Shown in pieces: positions 55,225 to 63,971 of a stretch of DNA of 64,000 nucleotides. The position numbers and the translations under genes are program-made. Source of the stretch: Allocoprobacillus sp002160865 (lineage in GTDB: Bacteria > Bacillota_I > Bacilli_A > Erysipelotrichales > Coprobacillaceae). Below the pieces are notes generated by a model that had not been told where the DNA came from, searched no databases, and saw nothing but the letters and a program-made list of their open reading frames with translations. Where the stretch lies: the NCBI RefSeq assembly GCF_042850985.1, contig NZ_AP031415.1:434001-498000 (forward strand), given 5' to 3'. Position 1 is the stretch's first letter. Every line of letters starts with the position of its first letter.

Positions 55225-56034
55225 ATGTCCGAATTTGGTATAGTAGAAGATACAATGTTTATTCCTATGGTGGGAAGGATTTACGCCACCGAAAAGTTTC
55301 CGGGTATTTTATATGATAAAAAAGCACTTTCATTAAAAGAAAAGCTGCCATCCGCACTGTTGGAAACAGGAAATCAAAGTCAATACACGCTTCTGGCTTC
55401 TGCATCCCGTTCCGCTAATATGGATCGGCATATCCAGAACTTCCTGAAACGTAAACCGGATGGTGTTGTTATACAGTTGGGCTGCGGACTGGAGACAACG
55501 TATGATCGCAATGAAAATGGACAAACCCAATGGTATGCTGTAGACCTTCCGAATGTAATCGAATACCGGCGTAGTTTGCTCCCGGAACCTGAGAAGGAAA
55601 CTTATCTTTCAGGGGATGCTTTTTCAGACGGATGGCTCAGGCAGATCCGAAGGAACATGCCTGATACGCCTCTTCTGGTTACTGCAGGAGGTTTGTTCCA
55701 TTACTTTCAAGAGGAAAAAGTTCTTGGCCTTTTGCAGATGCTGAAAGGTTTCGGGAATATAGAGCTTGTGTTTGATACGGTAAATAAAAGCGGCATGAAA
55801 ATGTTGCAGAAGAAATATATGAAGCAGATGGGGCATGAAAATGCCCGAATGTTTTTTTATGTGAATTCGGCTGAAGATCTGGTTACCACCTTGGGTGGCG
55901 GTGTCAAAGTACTGGCGGATGAACCGTATTACAAGTTTATCAAACGAGATGGATTAAAAATCATTACAAAAATCAGTATGGATATTTCAGATCGATTTGG
56001 AATGCTCAAAATGATCCATCTGGAGTGGAGGTAA
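55225..56034 (+). CDS. LCM-family class I SAM-dependent methyltransferase
   Basis: 269 residues of the leucine carboxyl methyltransferase (PPM1-like) type: VVIQLGCGLETTYDRNE as the SAM-binding motif I, WYAVDLPNVIEYRR as motif II, and LLVTAGGLFHYFQEEKV as the post-core element. Bacterial members often methylate small acids or polyketide-like products; the substrate is unknown. AGGAGG precedes the ATG. Codon use is G/C-richer than the host genes, which suggests acquisition. A decayed copy of the small membrane gene follows. Confidence 0.85.
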   Translation: MSEFGIVEDTMFIPMVGRIYATEKFPGILYDKKALSLKEKLPSALLETGNQSQYTLLASASRSANMDRHIQNFLKRKPDGVVIQLGCGLETTYDRNENGQTQWYAVDLPNVIEYRRSLLPEPEKETYLSGDAFSDGWLRQIRRNMPDTPLLVTAGGLFHYFQEEKVLGLLQMLKGFGNIELVFDTVNKSGMKMLQKKYMKQMGHENARMFFYVNSAEDLVTTLGGGVKVLADEPYYKFIKRDGLKIITKISMDISDRFGMLKMIHLEWR

Positions 56035-56547
56035 TGTAAATATGGTGGTCATGATAGAAAGTCTGATTGGTATCTTATTATTCACAATCCTGATTGTGTC
56101 GCCGACGCTGAAAAATCCCCTTGCCTCAGTGGGAGATTATCCCCGGCCATAAGGGAGAAATGTATGGAATTAGGATTAATCGAAAAAAGAGAACAACGTT
56201 TCCCAGGTCAGATATCATCTAGAAAGGAATCGCCCTGCTTGCTTTTGTGTTCATCTTCGCTGTTATCCTGAAACAGTTTAATGGAGCGGATACATTCTGG
56301 AAAAGGGTTCGGGATTCCTACATGATCTGGCTGATCATTGATTGGTATGATGCTCTTGTACTCGATAGCATCTGGTTTTGCCATTCGAAAAAAGTCAGGA
56401 TACCAGGCACAGAGGATATGGAAGAATATAAGGATTACTGTTTTCATATTAAGTAGTCCTGTATTGGTATGCTTCTTGGCTTGCCCGCCTGTCTTGCAGT
56501 GGGAGTGATTACAGCAATCCTCTGATCCGCCATCAAATGATATAAAA
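56027..56547. repeat. 0.52-kb direct duplication, left copy
   Basis: Nearly identical to 58940-59462 from GGAGGTAA to CATCAAATGATATAAAA. This copy carries frameshift and nonsense changes in the membrane protein gene; the right copy is intact. Confidence 0.9.
56042..56525 (+). pseudogene. decayed copy of the small membrane protein gene
   Basis: It begins VVMIESLIGILLF like the intact gene at 58955 and follows the same sequence. A C is lost in the GGCCAT region (near 56147, CCCCGGCC instead of CCCCCGGCC), a TAG appears at about 56219, and a CAG-to-TAG change lies near 56454. It follows the methyltransferase gene in the same relation as the intact copy follows the BAAT gene. Confidence 0.85.
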
Positions 56548-56675
56548 CAGAATACGATTCGCATTCAGCAGGAAATCTTTTACTATGTCTCCTGCTCTTC
56601 CTTTACTCTAAAATGGAAGGAGGTTTCTCATGACCCGCCATGTCACTATCAAATGATTAACAGGTAAAAAATGAA

Positions 56676-56724
56676 TTGCAATCCTGCATGTCTCCTGATA
56701 TAATATTAGTTAGTTATCACTAAC
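56676..56724 (+). promoter_or_regulatory. promoter plus GTTAG-N6-CTAAC operator, copy B
   Basis: TTGCAA (56676-56681), 17 bp, TATAAT (56699-56704), then GTTAG-TTATCA-CTAAC at 56709-56724. Same architecture as copy A; the sequences between boxes differ in places, so conservation of the boxes looks selected. Confidence 0.8.
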
Positions 56725-56750
56725 CTATTTGCGCATAGGAGGGTACATCC

Positions 56751-57407
56751 ATGTTTACTGTTCGTCCATATAAGGAAGAAGATGCTGCGGCCTGCGGGGA
56801 TTGCTTCTACGAAGGATTCTTTTCATGCTCTGTGGATCAGAACGATAAAATACTTTTGCGTGACTACGCACAGATCCTGATTGAAAAATGCAATTTCACC
56901 TATGTTGCGGAAACGGAGGATCATCAGGTCGTAGGATTCATCTGTGGAAAATATGATAAGCGTTTCAGCAAGGCTCTGGCAGCTCAGTATGAGACAAAAA
57001 AGCACTATGGCCGTTGGTGTAAAATGTTCCTCAAGTTCTATCTGAAAAGATATAAAATGTCAGCACCATTCCAGAAGCAGTTTGATGCCTTTTTCCGTCA
57101 GCTACAGGAAAGGGATAAGGAAACCGTTGGGAAATGCGATCTGGAACTCGTTGCCCTTTCGTCCAGAAGGAATTACAGAAAGGGGTTGGGAACCGCATTG
57201 GTCACACAATTTTTGAATCGGGCAAAAGCTGATGGAGCAGATCGTGTGCGGCTTTTTACGAACACTCTTGCATCGTGGGAGTTTTATGAAAAACGTGGAT
57301 TTAAGAAAGTGGCAGAGAAGCCCTTTCAGGATGGCTCCGGCAATCAGTCCCTCGTTTATGAGTACGTTTTGGAGGAGGAGCATGAATATGAAAAACACCA
57401 TCTGTGA
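56751..57407 (+). CDS. GNAT-family N-acetyltransferase
   Basis: 218 residues with the GNAT core: FTVRPYKEEDAAACGDCFYEG at the start, LELVALSSRRNYRKGLGTALVTQ (Q/RxxGxG loop) and LASWEFYEKRGFKKVAEK at the end. It is the first gene of the four-gene unit behind operator copy B, with AGGAGGG before the ATG. G/C-rich codons compared with the host. Substrate unknown; it may acetylate an amine or amino acid related to the pathway. Confidence 0.85.
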   Translation: MFTVRPYKEEDAAACGDCFYEGFFSCSVDQNDKILLRDYAQILIEKCNFTYVAETEDHQVVGFICGKYDKRFSKALAAQYETKKHYGRWCKMFLKFYLKRYKMSAPFQKQFDAFFRQLQERDKETVGKCDLELVALSSRRNYRKGLGTALVTQFLNRAKADGADRVRLFTNTLASWEFYEKRGFKKVAEKPFQDGSGNQSLVYEYVLEEEHEYEKHHL

Positions 57408-58092
57408 AAAACTGATGTGGTCAGCGATGACACCTGCTATTTTCAAATATATCGCAGCCAATTGCAAAAATACGGATACATTCAGGGTGAAGAAGAAATC
57501 GCGTAAAAACTTTAAAGATATGTTGGCGAGGACACCCGACATAGGCGGTTTTACGAAAAATCCTCTGCGAATCTGTCTTTCCGGCGGAATTGTCTGGATG
57601 GCAGTTTATAAGGCAATGGATGGGGCGATGAGCCATGAGCAGTTCGGGGAAATGGTGACAGCCACGATGCAGGCGTCGCTCATTAAAAAAGCTTTCGGGA
57701 GTAAAAATCCATTTGATATGGAATATCAAAAAAAGAAAGTCAAGAAGGACAGAATTGCAAATGCCATATCCGACAGCGAATTCAACTGGATGACGGAGAC
57801 GATTCCCGGAAGGGATGCAGACGAATACACCATCAACTATCACAGGTGCGGCCTGTGTGCGCTTGGAAAACAGGAGCATTTGGAAGAACTGATACCCTAT
57901 ATGTGTGCCATGGATTTTATTTCTGCTGATCTCATGGGCGGCGTGTTATACAGGACAGGTACACTTGCAGAGGGCGCAGAAAAGTGTGATTTCTATGTTT
58001 GCAAAAAGGACTCTAAATGGGATAAAGAAAGAAAATACGGACAGCAATCCAAGCTGCAAAAACAGGGAGAGTTAGGAAAGTGGAATATGTGA
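57388..58092 (+). CDS. L-2-amino-thiazoline-4-carboxylate hydrolase-family protein
   Basis: 234 residues resembling the ATC hydrolase family. It begins with NTICEKLMWSAMTPAIFKYIAAN, has a central segment SDSEFNWMTETIPGRDADEYTINYHRCGLCALG, and a C-terminal LCALGKQEHLEELIPYMCAMDFI with conserved Cys and His. In Pseudomonas, enzymes of this name convert the thiazoline to S- or N-carbamoyl-cysteine; the gut homologues are not characterised. ATG 57388 is well spaced from GGAGGAGG (57382 possible) and lies inside the end of the GNAT gene. Confidence 0.72.
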   Translation: MKNTICEKLMWSAMTPAIFKYIAANCKNTDTFRVKKKSRKNFKDMLARTPDIGGFTKNPLRICLSGGIVWMAVYKAMDGAMSHEQFGEMVTATMQASLIKKAFGSKNPFDMEYQKKKVKKDRIANAISDSEFNWMTETIPGRDADEYTINYHRCGLCALGKQEHLEELIPYMCAMDFISADLMGGVLYRTGTLAEGAEKCDFYVCKKDSKWDKERKYGQQSKLQKQGELGKWNM

Positions 58093-58952
58093 CGGTTGCA
58101 CAGGAGGGCTTCTATGGACTTTATCATGTCCCTGTTAAGGATCATGATCCCAAAAAGGTCGTCATCGTAGTAGGCGGCAGCGAAGGGAATGAAAATATCC
58201 CGATGAATGTGGGTGCTATGTTTGCCAGGTGCGGCATCGCCGCGTTAGGTATTTGTTACTGGAACGTAGACGGGCTGCCGAAAGAACTGGTTCGGGTGCC
58301 TGTCGATCCATTTGAAAAAGCGATCCTGTGGCTGAAAAACAAAGGATTTGAAAAGATTATCATGTATGGCATTTCAAAAGGCGCTGAACTGGTATTGCTT
58401 TGCGCTTCTCTTATGCCGGATATCTGCGGCGTTGTTGCCCTCTCCCCGATCCACTGTATATGGGGAGGCATGTACGGGAATAAAAGCATGGCATCGAAAA
58501 CTTTTTCATCTGCCTCCGAATTCACATACAGGGGAAAAGATTTTCCGTGTATGACAGCGCATCTGAAATATGGGCCGGCAATCCGGAACCTCATCCTCCA
58601 TCAGCAGTTCGAGTTATCCTACATCTACGAAGAACCGCTGAAACATTTTGATGAGGATACAGCCATTCATGTGGAGAACATTCAGGGAAACATTTTATTT
58701 ATTTACGCAAAGGAAGATCTCATGTGGCCCAGCAAAGAGGCAGTGGCATATATGGTAAACCGCCTGGAAAAACACCGGTTTGCTTTCCGGGTGGATGTCT
58801 TGGAATATGAAAAAGCAAGCCACATTCTTGTTCCATTAAATCCATCTAAGCTGAAAATGTTTAAAATTGAGAGACAATATCCGGAAGATTGCAGGCGCAG
58901 CCGTGAAGACGCTTTCCATAAAACGATAAAATGGATATCGGAGGTAAAGTGA
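58080..58952 (+). CDS. BAAT-C-type alpha/beta hydrolase (acyl-CoA thioesterase/N-acyltransferase-like)
   Basis: 290 residues matching the C-terminal catalytic domain of the BAAT/acyl-CoA thioesterase family: VVIVVGGSEGNENI, KGFEKIIMYGISKGAELVLLCA with the nucleophile elbow GISKG, and ILFIYAKEDLMWPS and YEKASHIL for the acid and His. The N-terminal thioesterase sandwich domain is absent. It may hydrolyse or transfer acyl groups. The start is a GTG at 58080 inside the previous gene, with AGGGAGAG upstream. Confidence 0.8.
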   Translation: MEYVTVAQEGFYGLYHVPVKDHDPKKVVIVVGGSEGNENIPMNVGAMFARCGIAALGICYWNVDGLPKELVRVPVDPFEKAILWLKNKGFEKIIMYGISKGAELVLLCASLMPDICGVVALSPIHCIWGGMYGNKSMASKTFSSASEFTYRGKDFPCMTAHLKYGPAIRNLILHQQFELSYIYEEPLKHFDEDTAIHVENIQGNILFIYAKEDLMWPSKEAVAYMVNRLEKHRFAFRVDVLEYEKASHILVPLNPSKLKMFKIERQYPEDCRRSREDAFHKTIKWISEVK

Positions 58953-59462
58953 ATATGGCGGTCATGATAGAAAGTCTGATTGGTATCTTATTATTCACAG
59001 TTCTGATTGTGTCACTGACGCTGAAAAATCCCCTTACCTCAGTGGGAGATTATCCCCCGGCCATACGGGAGAAATGTATGGAATTAGGATTGATCGAAAA
59101 AAGAGAACAACGCTTTACCAGGGCAGATATCCTCCGAAAGGGGATCGCCCTACTTGCTTTTGTGTTCATCTTCGCTGTTGTCCTGAAACAGTTTAATGGA
59201 GCGGATACATTCTGGAAAGGGTTTCGGGATTCCTACCTGATCTGGCTGATCATTGATTGGTATGACGCTCTGATACTTGATTGCATCTGGTTTTGCCGTT
59301 CGAAAAAAGTCAGGATACCAGGCACAGAGGATATGGAAGAATATAAGGACTACCGTTTTCATATCAAGCAGTCCTGTATTGGTATGCTTCTTGGCCTCCC
59401 CGCCTGTCTTGCAGTGGGCGCGATTACAGCAATCCTCTGATCCGCCATCAAATGATATAAAA
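58940..59462. repeat. 0.52-kb direct duplication, right copy
   Basis: Intact counterpart of 56027-56547. Identity continues through the gene stop and the following CCGCCATCAAATGATATAAAA, then ends sharply, so the duplicated block is defined. Confidence 0.9.
58955..59440 (+). CDS. small membrane protein of the acquired island
   Basis: 161 residues with four hydrophobic segments: MIESLIGILLFTVLIVSLTL, IALLAFVFIFAVVLKQF, a central DSYLIWLIIDWYDALILDCIWFC segment and a last IGMLLGLPACLAVGAITAIL helix. Resembles uncharacterised membrane proteins next to acyl and methyl transferases in Firmicutes; I cannot name the family. ATG 58955 follows GGAGG. It ends the four-gene unit. Likely role: membrane partner or exporter, as inference. 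Confidence 0.7.
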   Translation: MAVMIESLIGILLFTVLIVSLTLKNPLTSVGDYPPAIREKCMELGLIEKREQRFTRADILRKGIALLAFVFIFAVVLKQFNGADTFWKGFRDSYLIWLIIDWYDALILDCIWFCRSKKVRIPGTEDMEEYKDYRFHIKQSCIGMLLGLPACLAVGAITAIL

Positions 59463-59521
59463 TGTTGAATGCCAAATTAAATAAAAAGAAAAATAAAGAA
59501 AATAGTCAAAATAAAAGAAAA

Positions 59522-59572
59522 AGTCTTATCAAAGTGAATGAATAAGAAATAATCACTTTAAATGATAAGACT
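59522..59572. terminator. large two-part hairpin at the right edge of the island
   Basis: AGTCTTATCA / TGATAAGACT outer stem and AAAGTGA / TCACTTT inner stem, with a 15-base loop and a T-rich tail. It separates the island from the DUF6431-like gene and may end the operon. Confidence 0.65.
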
Positions 59573-59659
59573 ATTTTAGTATGATAATAGCTGGAAAGGA
59601 AAAGGATAAAGCCTCTCACACCAATGCTAGCCTTTATCCTCTGTTCATAGAACACTTAT

Positions 59660-60256
59660 ATGATAACCTATTACTCAGACACATTCAATCAAAACTTTTC
59701 TAAAATGCAAACATTTTATAATGAATGTCTTGAAGATCTTAATATCGCTTCTCTAGAATGTCCATGTCATCACAAGGGACATCTTATCAAGCATGGCTTT
59801 TATACGCGTAAAATCAAAACACCTGATGGCATCATTCCCCTTAAAATCCAAAGATTCAAATGTAAACATTGTCATCATACACATGCATTTTTACTATCTG
59901 TCATTATTCCTTATAGTCAAATTCTATTTCATGACACTCTATCCATTATTCGCTCAAATTCTATGCAGGATTTGAATCAGCTTATGATTGAAAATCCAAA
60001 TATAGATGAATCCGATATTTCCTACATAAAGAAACAGTATACGATGCATTGGAAACAAAGACTGCTATCTGAAAATATTCAATTAGATAGTTCTCTGGTT
60101 TTTCAGTGCTTTTTTCATTTCAAAAGACAGTTTATGCAGAGTATCTTCCCAAAGGAAAATGCCGATAAAGCCCTAAAATACAGGCTATACCGACATTTAC
60201 CAGCTTATGAAAAGATAATCAGAAATTTAGTAAGTTTTTATAGAAAAAAAATATGA
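59660..60256 (+). CDS. stand-alone DUF6431-like zinc-ribbon protein
   Basis: 198 residues: a zinc-binding part CPCHHKGHLIKHGFYTRKI and CKHCHHTHAFLLSVIIPYS, then a helical domain with a basic C-terminus (HLPAYEKIIRNLVSFYRKK). It is a full-length relative of the accessory ORF at 49655 in the insertion element, but no transposase is attached here. No strong ribosome site was seen. Probably an insertion-element accessory left in place, or a small DNA-binding protein. Confidence 0.55.
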   Translation: MITYYSDTFNQNFSKMQTFYNECLEDLNIASLECPCHHKGHLIKHGFYTRKIKTPDGIIPLKIQRFKCKHCHHTHAFLLSVIIPYSQILFHDTLSIIRSNSMQDLNQLMIENPNIDESDISYIKKQYTMHWKQRLLSENIQLDSSLVFQCFFHFKRQFMQSIFPKENADKALKYRLYRHLPAYEKIIRNLVSFYRKKI

Positions 60257-60292
60257 AAAAAGTATATAATGAATATAAATAAGGAGGTTATT

Positions 60293-62038
60293 ATGGAGAA
60301 ACGTTGGAATTTAGATCAATTATATTTATCTTTTCAAGATCAATCATTTTTAAATGATATTGAAACATTAAAACAAATGTTAGAAGATATGCAGGAATAT
60401 TCTCAAAAGGAAAAAACAGAAGACAATTTAAAGTCATATTTAGAACAATCTAATCAATTTTCGGATCTGGTAGAAAAAATATATGCTTTTATATCATTGA
60501 CAATGAGTAGTGATACAACGAATCAGGATGCTTTGAAATATTCATCTGTTATTGAAAATCTTTTAGCAAGTTTTGCAGATGCACAGGCAAAAATTGATCG
60601 TTGGATTGGTCAGTTTGATTTGAATCATATTCAAGATTCTTATATTCAAGAACATCTTTTTGTTTTAAAAGAAACACAAGAACATAATCGTTATTTATTA
60701 AGTGATGAGGGAGAAAAGATTTTGGCTCAAATGAAAACAACTGGCTCAAGTGCCTGGTTGAAATATAAAGATCAGTTAATTGCTTCTATGAAAGTATCTA
60801 TGGATGATAAGGAGTATCCTTTGACAGAAGTTTTAAATATGGCTTATTCAAAGGATAAAGAGGTGAGAAAGAAAGCATATGAAGCTGAGATAGCATCTTA
60901 TTTACAAGTAGAACAAGGTGTTGCGAGTGCTTTGAATGCAATTAAAGGTGAAGCCATAACAAGTGCCAATCTTCGAGGTTATGATTCTGTTTTACAGCGT
61001 ACTTTGATAGATTCCAGAATGTCACAAAAAACATTGGATGTTTTGATTTCTACGATGAAAAAAGCTTTACCTATGTTTGAAAGATATTTCCAATTAAAGG
61101 CTCAAGCGTTAGGTTATACGGATGGATTGCCTTGGTATGAATTATATGCTCCAATTGTAGAAAGTGATATGTCTTATCCTTTTGAAAAAGGTAGTCAATT
61201 TGTTGTAGAACAGTTTTATACTTTTTCAAAGCATTTAGGAGATTATGCCAAGAAGGCTATTGAAAATCAATGGATTGATGTTTATCCAAGAACGGGAAAA
61301 GTTGGAGGGGCTTTCTGTCATAATTTACATTGTATTCAGGAAAGTCGTTTCTTATTAAATTATGGAAATGAGTTTGGTGATACTATTACTTTAGGTCATG
61401 AACTTGGACATGGATTTCATGGTGAATGTTTAAATACACAAACAGCTTTAAATGCTGACTATCCAATGCCTATTGCTGAAACAGCTTCAACATTTTGCGA
61501 AACAATTATCAAAAAGGCAGCGCTCAAATCTGCTGATGCAAAAGACAAATTATTTATTTTAGAAAATGAACTCTGTGATTGTGCACAGGTGATTGTGGAT
61601 ATTTATTCACGTTACTTGTTTGAAAGTCGATTGATTGAAAAGCGTCAAGAAGGACCATTAAGTGTTGAAGAAATCAAGGATTTAATGTTAGAAGCTCAAA
61701 AAGAAGCCTATGGTCATGGTTTGGATCATCGTTACCTACATCCTTATATGTGGACATGGAAACCACATTATTATGAAGCTGATTATGCATTTTATAATTT
61801 TCCTTATGCATTTGGTTTATTACTTGCAAAAGGATTATATGGTTTATATCAAAAACAAGGTGCTACATTTGCTGATACGTATGAACATTTCTTATCATTA
61901 ACGGGAAAAATGAGTTTAGAAGATGTGGGTAAGAGTGTTGGTATTGATTTACAGGATCCAGCATTCTGGCAAAATTCTATTGATATGATAAAAGGTGATA
62001 TTGATTTATTTGAACAGTTATTAAAGCAACTGGTGTAA
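60293..62038 (+). CDS. pepF: oligoendopeptidase F
   Basis: 581 residues of the M3 peptidase family. The zinc site is LGHELGHGFHGECLN (HExxH) with Glu in IAETASTFCET, and the N-terminal lobe is helical. It cleaves short peptides of about 7-17 residues in the cytoplasm. ATG 60293 has an ideal AAGGAGG; 24 upstream bp in frame have no site. A hairpin terminator overlaps the stop codon. Confidence 0.95.
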   Translation: MEKRWNLDQLYLSFQDQSFLNDIETLKQMLEDMQEYSQKEKTEDNLKSYLEQSNQFSDLVEKIYAFISLTMSSDTTNQDALKYSSVIENLLASFADAQAKIDRWIGQFDLNHIQDSYIQEHLFVLKETQEHNRYLLSDEGEKILAQMKTTGSSAWLKYKDQLIASMKVSMDDKEYPLTEVLNMAYSKDKEVRKKAYEAEIASYLQVEQGVASALNAIKGEAITSANLRGYDSVLQRTLIDSRMSQKTLDVLISTMKKALPMFERYFQLKAQALGYTDGLPWYELYAPIVESDMSYPFEKGSQFVVEQFYTFSKHLGDYAKKAIENQWIDVYPRTGKVGGAFCHNLHCIQESRFLLNYGNEFGDTITLGHELGHGFHGECLNTQTALNADYPMPIAETASTFCETIIKKAALKSADAKDKLFILENELCDCAQVIVDIYSRYLFESRLIEKRQEGPLSVEEIKDLMLEAQKEAYGHGLDHRYLHPYMWTWKPHYYEADYAFYNFPYAFGLLLAKGLYGLYQKQGATFADTYEHFLSLTGKMSLEDVGKSVGIDLQDPAFWQNSIDMIKGDIDLFEQLLKQLV

Positions 62039-62059
62039 CGAAATGTTACACCTTTTTTG
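62032..62059 (+). terminator. rho-independent terminator
   Basis: GGTGTAAC / GTTACACC stem, with a 5-base loop and T run, overlaps the pepF stop codon. Confidence 0.85.
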
Positions 62060-62081
62060 TTGCAATTTTCATAAAATAAGA

Positions 62082-62109
62082 GTATATTGTTTAGTTGTAA
62101 ACAATATAC
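62082..62109. promoter_or_regulatory. perfect inverted repeat, probable MarR operator
   Basis: GTATATTGTTTA - GTTG - TAAACAATATAC, a 28-bp perfect inverted repeat, stands 22 bp before the MarR gene, as expected for autorepression. Confidence 0.85.
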
Positions 62110-62131
62110 AAGTAAACTAATGAGGTGAGAT

Positions 62132-62581
62132 ATGAAAACGAACATTGAAACATTATTAGATTATTCAATACAGATTAGAAAGTATTATGCACGTGTTTTA
62201 AATGAGAGATTGAAAGATTTGAAATTATCGCCTAATGAAATGAATATCTTAATTTTATTATCAAATAATCCAAGTATTACAACAAGTACACAGTTAAATG
62301 TCTTTTTAGGAGTTTCTAAGGGACTCATTAGTCGTAGTGTAGAAAGCTTAGTGAAAAAAGAGCTGATTCGTATAGAAAGTGATGTCACTGATCGACGTAT
62401 TCAACATATTTATTTAACAGCCGATGCAATTGAGGAGATAAAGATTTTAAAAAAAGAAATTCGAAAAATTAATGAAGATATTTTATTAGAAATTCCAAAA
62501 GAAGATATTCAAAAAATGGAAGAAACGCTAATAAAAATAAGAGATCACTTTAAAGAAAAAAATGAGGAGGTATGTTTATGA
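62132..62581 (+). CDS. MarR-family repressor
   Basis: 149 residues with the MarR winged helix: LSPNEMNILILLSNNPS, TSTQLNVFLGVSKGLISRSVESL and the wing LIRIESDVTDRRIQHIYLT, with N- and C-terminal dimer helices. ATG 62132 follows TGAGGTGAG, and a perfect palindrome stands upstream. It overlaps the MATE pump gene by 4 bp and probably represses both itself and the pump until a drug or metabolite binds. Confidence 0.92.
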   Translation: MKTNIETLLDYSIQIRKYYARVLNERLKDLKLSPNEMNILILLSNNPSITTSTQLNVFLGVSKGLISRSVESLVKKELIRIESDVTDRRIQHIYLTADAIEEIKILKKEIRKINEDILLEIPKEDIQKMEETLIKIRDHFKEKNEEVCL

Positions 62582-63957
62582 AATTAAAAATGTCACAAGA
62601 AGTGGACTTAGGAAAAGAACCCGTAGGACATTTATTGTTTATTTTGGCTGTACCAGCTATTACATCGCAGGTTGTCAATGCTTTATATAACATGGTCGAT
62701 CGTATGTATATAGGACATATTCCAGAAGTTGGTTCTGCAGCTTTAACAGGGGTAGGAGTCTGTTTTCCTATTATCATGATTATTTCTGCTTTTGCATACT
62801 TATTTGGTATGGGAGGAGCACCACGAGCTAGTATCTTCATGGGGAAAAAAGACAATGATACGGCTGAAAAAATTTTAGGTAACTGTACAACATCACTCAT
62901 GATTATTGCCGTTTTATTGACAGTTTTGGTTTTGATTTTTCAAGAACCATTATTATATCTTTTTGGAGCGAGTGAAAATACAATTGGTTATGCCATGGAT
63001 TATATGACTATTTATGCGATTGGAACAATCTTTGTACAATTGACATTAGGGTTAAATGCCTTTATATCAGCACAAGGATTTTCAAAAATTAGTATGTTAA
63101 CTGTTGTTATTGGAGCTGTCACAAATATTGTTTTAGACCCTATTTTCATTTTTGGATTGAATATGGGGGTACAAGGTGCAGCAGTTGCGACAGTCATGTC
63201 ACAAGCTTTAAGTGCCATTTGGGCATTCTGGTTCTTATCAGGAAAAAATACGATTTTAAAATTAAAAAGAGAAAATTTAAAAATCAATTTTCATATTTTA
63301 TTACCATGTATTGCTTTAGGTGTTGCTCCTTTTGCAATGCAGGCTACAGAAAGTGTTTTGGTATTGTGCTTTAACTCATCATTATTAAAATATGGTGGAG
63401 ATTTAGCTGTTGGCGCTATGACAATCTTATCAAGTGTTATGCAATTTGCCATGTTACCATTACAAGGTTTAACACAAGGGGGACAACCTATTATCAGTTA
63501 TAACTATGGTGCTAAACAAGGTGATCGTGTTCAAAAAGCATTTAAACTTCAAACCATTTCATGTTTTTCATATTCATCTATACTATGGTTATTGATTATG
63601 ATTTTCCCAAGTTTATTTGTTGCGATTTTTACAAGTGATCCACAATTAACAGAAATCACAATTTGGGCATTAAGAATTTATATGGCTGGAGTTTTATTAA
63701 TGGGTATACAAATTTCATGTCAACAGACATTTATTGCCTTTGGAAATTCAAAAAAGAGTGCATTTTTGGCAGTCTTTAGAAAAATCTTGGTTTTAATTCC
63801 TTTGATTTATATTTTACCTATGTTTATATCAGATCAAGTTTTTGCAGTCTTTTTAGCAGAACCTATTGCTGATACAATTGCTGTTTTAACAACCTCAACA
63901 ATGTTCTATTTTGAAATGAAAAATAAGATGAAAGAAATGCAAACAAAACAATCATAA
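62578..63957 (+). CDS. MATE-family efflux pump
   Basis: 459 residues with 12 hydrophobic segments and MATE signatures: LGKEPVGHLLFILAVPAITSQVVNALYNMVDRMYIGHI at the start (in pieces), GLNAFISAQG in the middle and LQGLTQGGQPIISYNYGAKQ at the start of the second half. It exports cationic drugs or metabolites using Na+ or H+. ATG 62578 is spaced 7 bp from GAGGAGG, and ATGA overlaps the MarR stop. Operon partner of the MarR repressor. Confidence 0.92.
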   Translation: MKLKMSQEVDLGKEPVGHLLFILAVPAITSQVVNALYNMVDRMYIGHIPEVGSAALTGVGVCFPIIMIISAFAYLFGMGGAPRASIFMGKKDNDTAEKILGNCTTSLMIIAVLLTVLVLIFQEPLLYLFGASENTIGYAMDYMTIYAIGTIFVQLTLGLNAFISAQGFSKISMLTVVIGAVTNIVLDPIFIFGLNMGVQGAAVATVMSQALSAIWAFWFLSGKNTILKLKRENLKINFHILLPCIALGVAPFAMQATESVLVLCFNSSLLKYGGDLAVGAMTILSSVMQFAMLPLQGLTQGGQPIISYNYGAKQGDRVQKAFKLQTISCFSYSSILWLLIMIFPSLFVAIFTSDPQLTEITIWALRIYMAGVLLMGIQISCQQTFIAFGNSKKSAFLAVFRKILVLIPLIYILPMFISDQVFAVFLAEPIADTIAVLTTSTMFYFEMKNKMKEMQTKQS

Positions 63958-63971
63958 GAAAGGAAAGTTAC

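Noticed and set aside
55040..55255. 71-residue minus-strand frame upstream of the methyltransferase gene
   Set aside because: It covers the promoter and operator and runs against them; no ribosome site.
56600..56660. 8-codon frame after GGAAGGAGG (MTRHVTIK)
   Set aside because: It ends at once and lies in the decayed spacer; probably a remnant.
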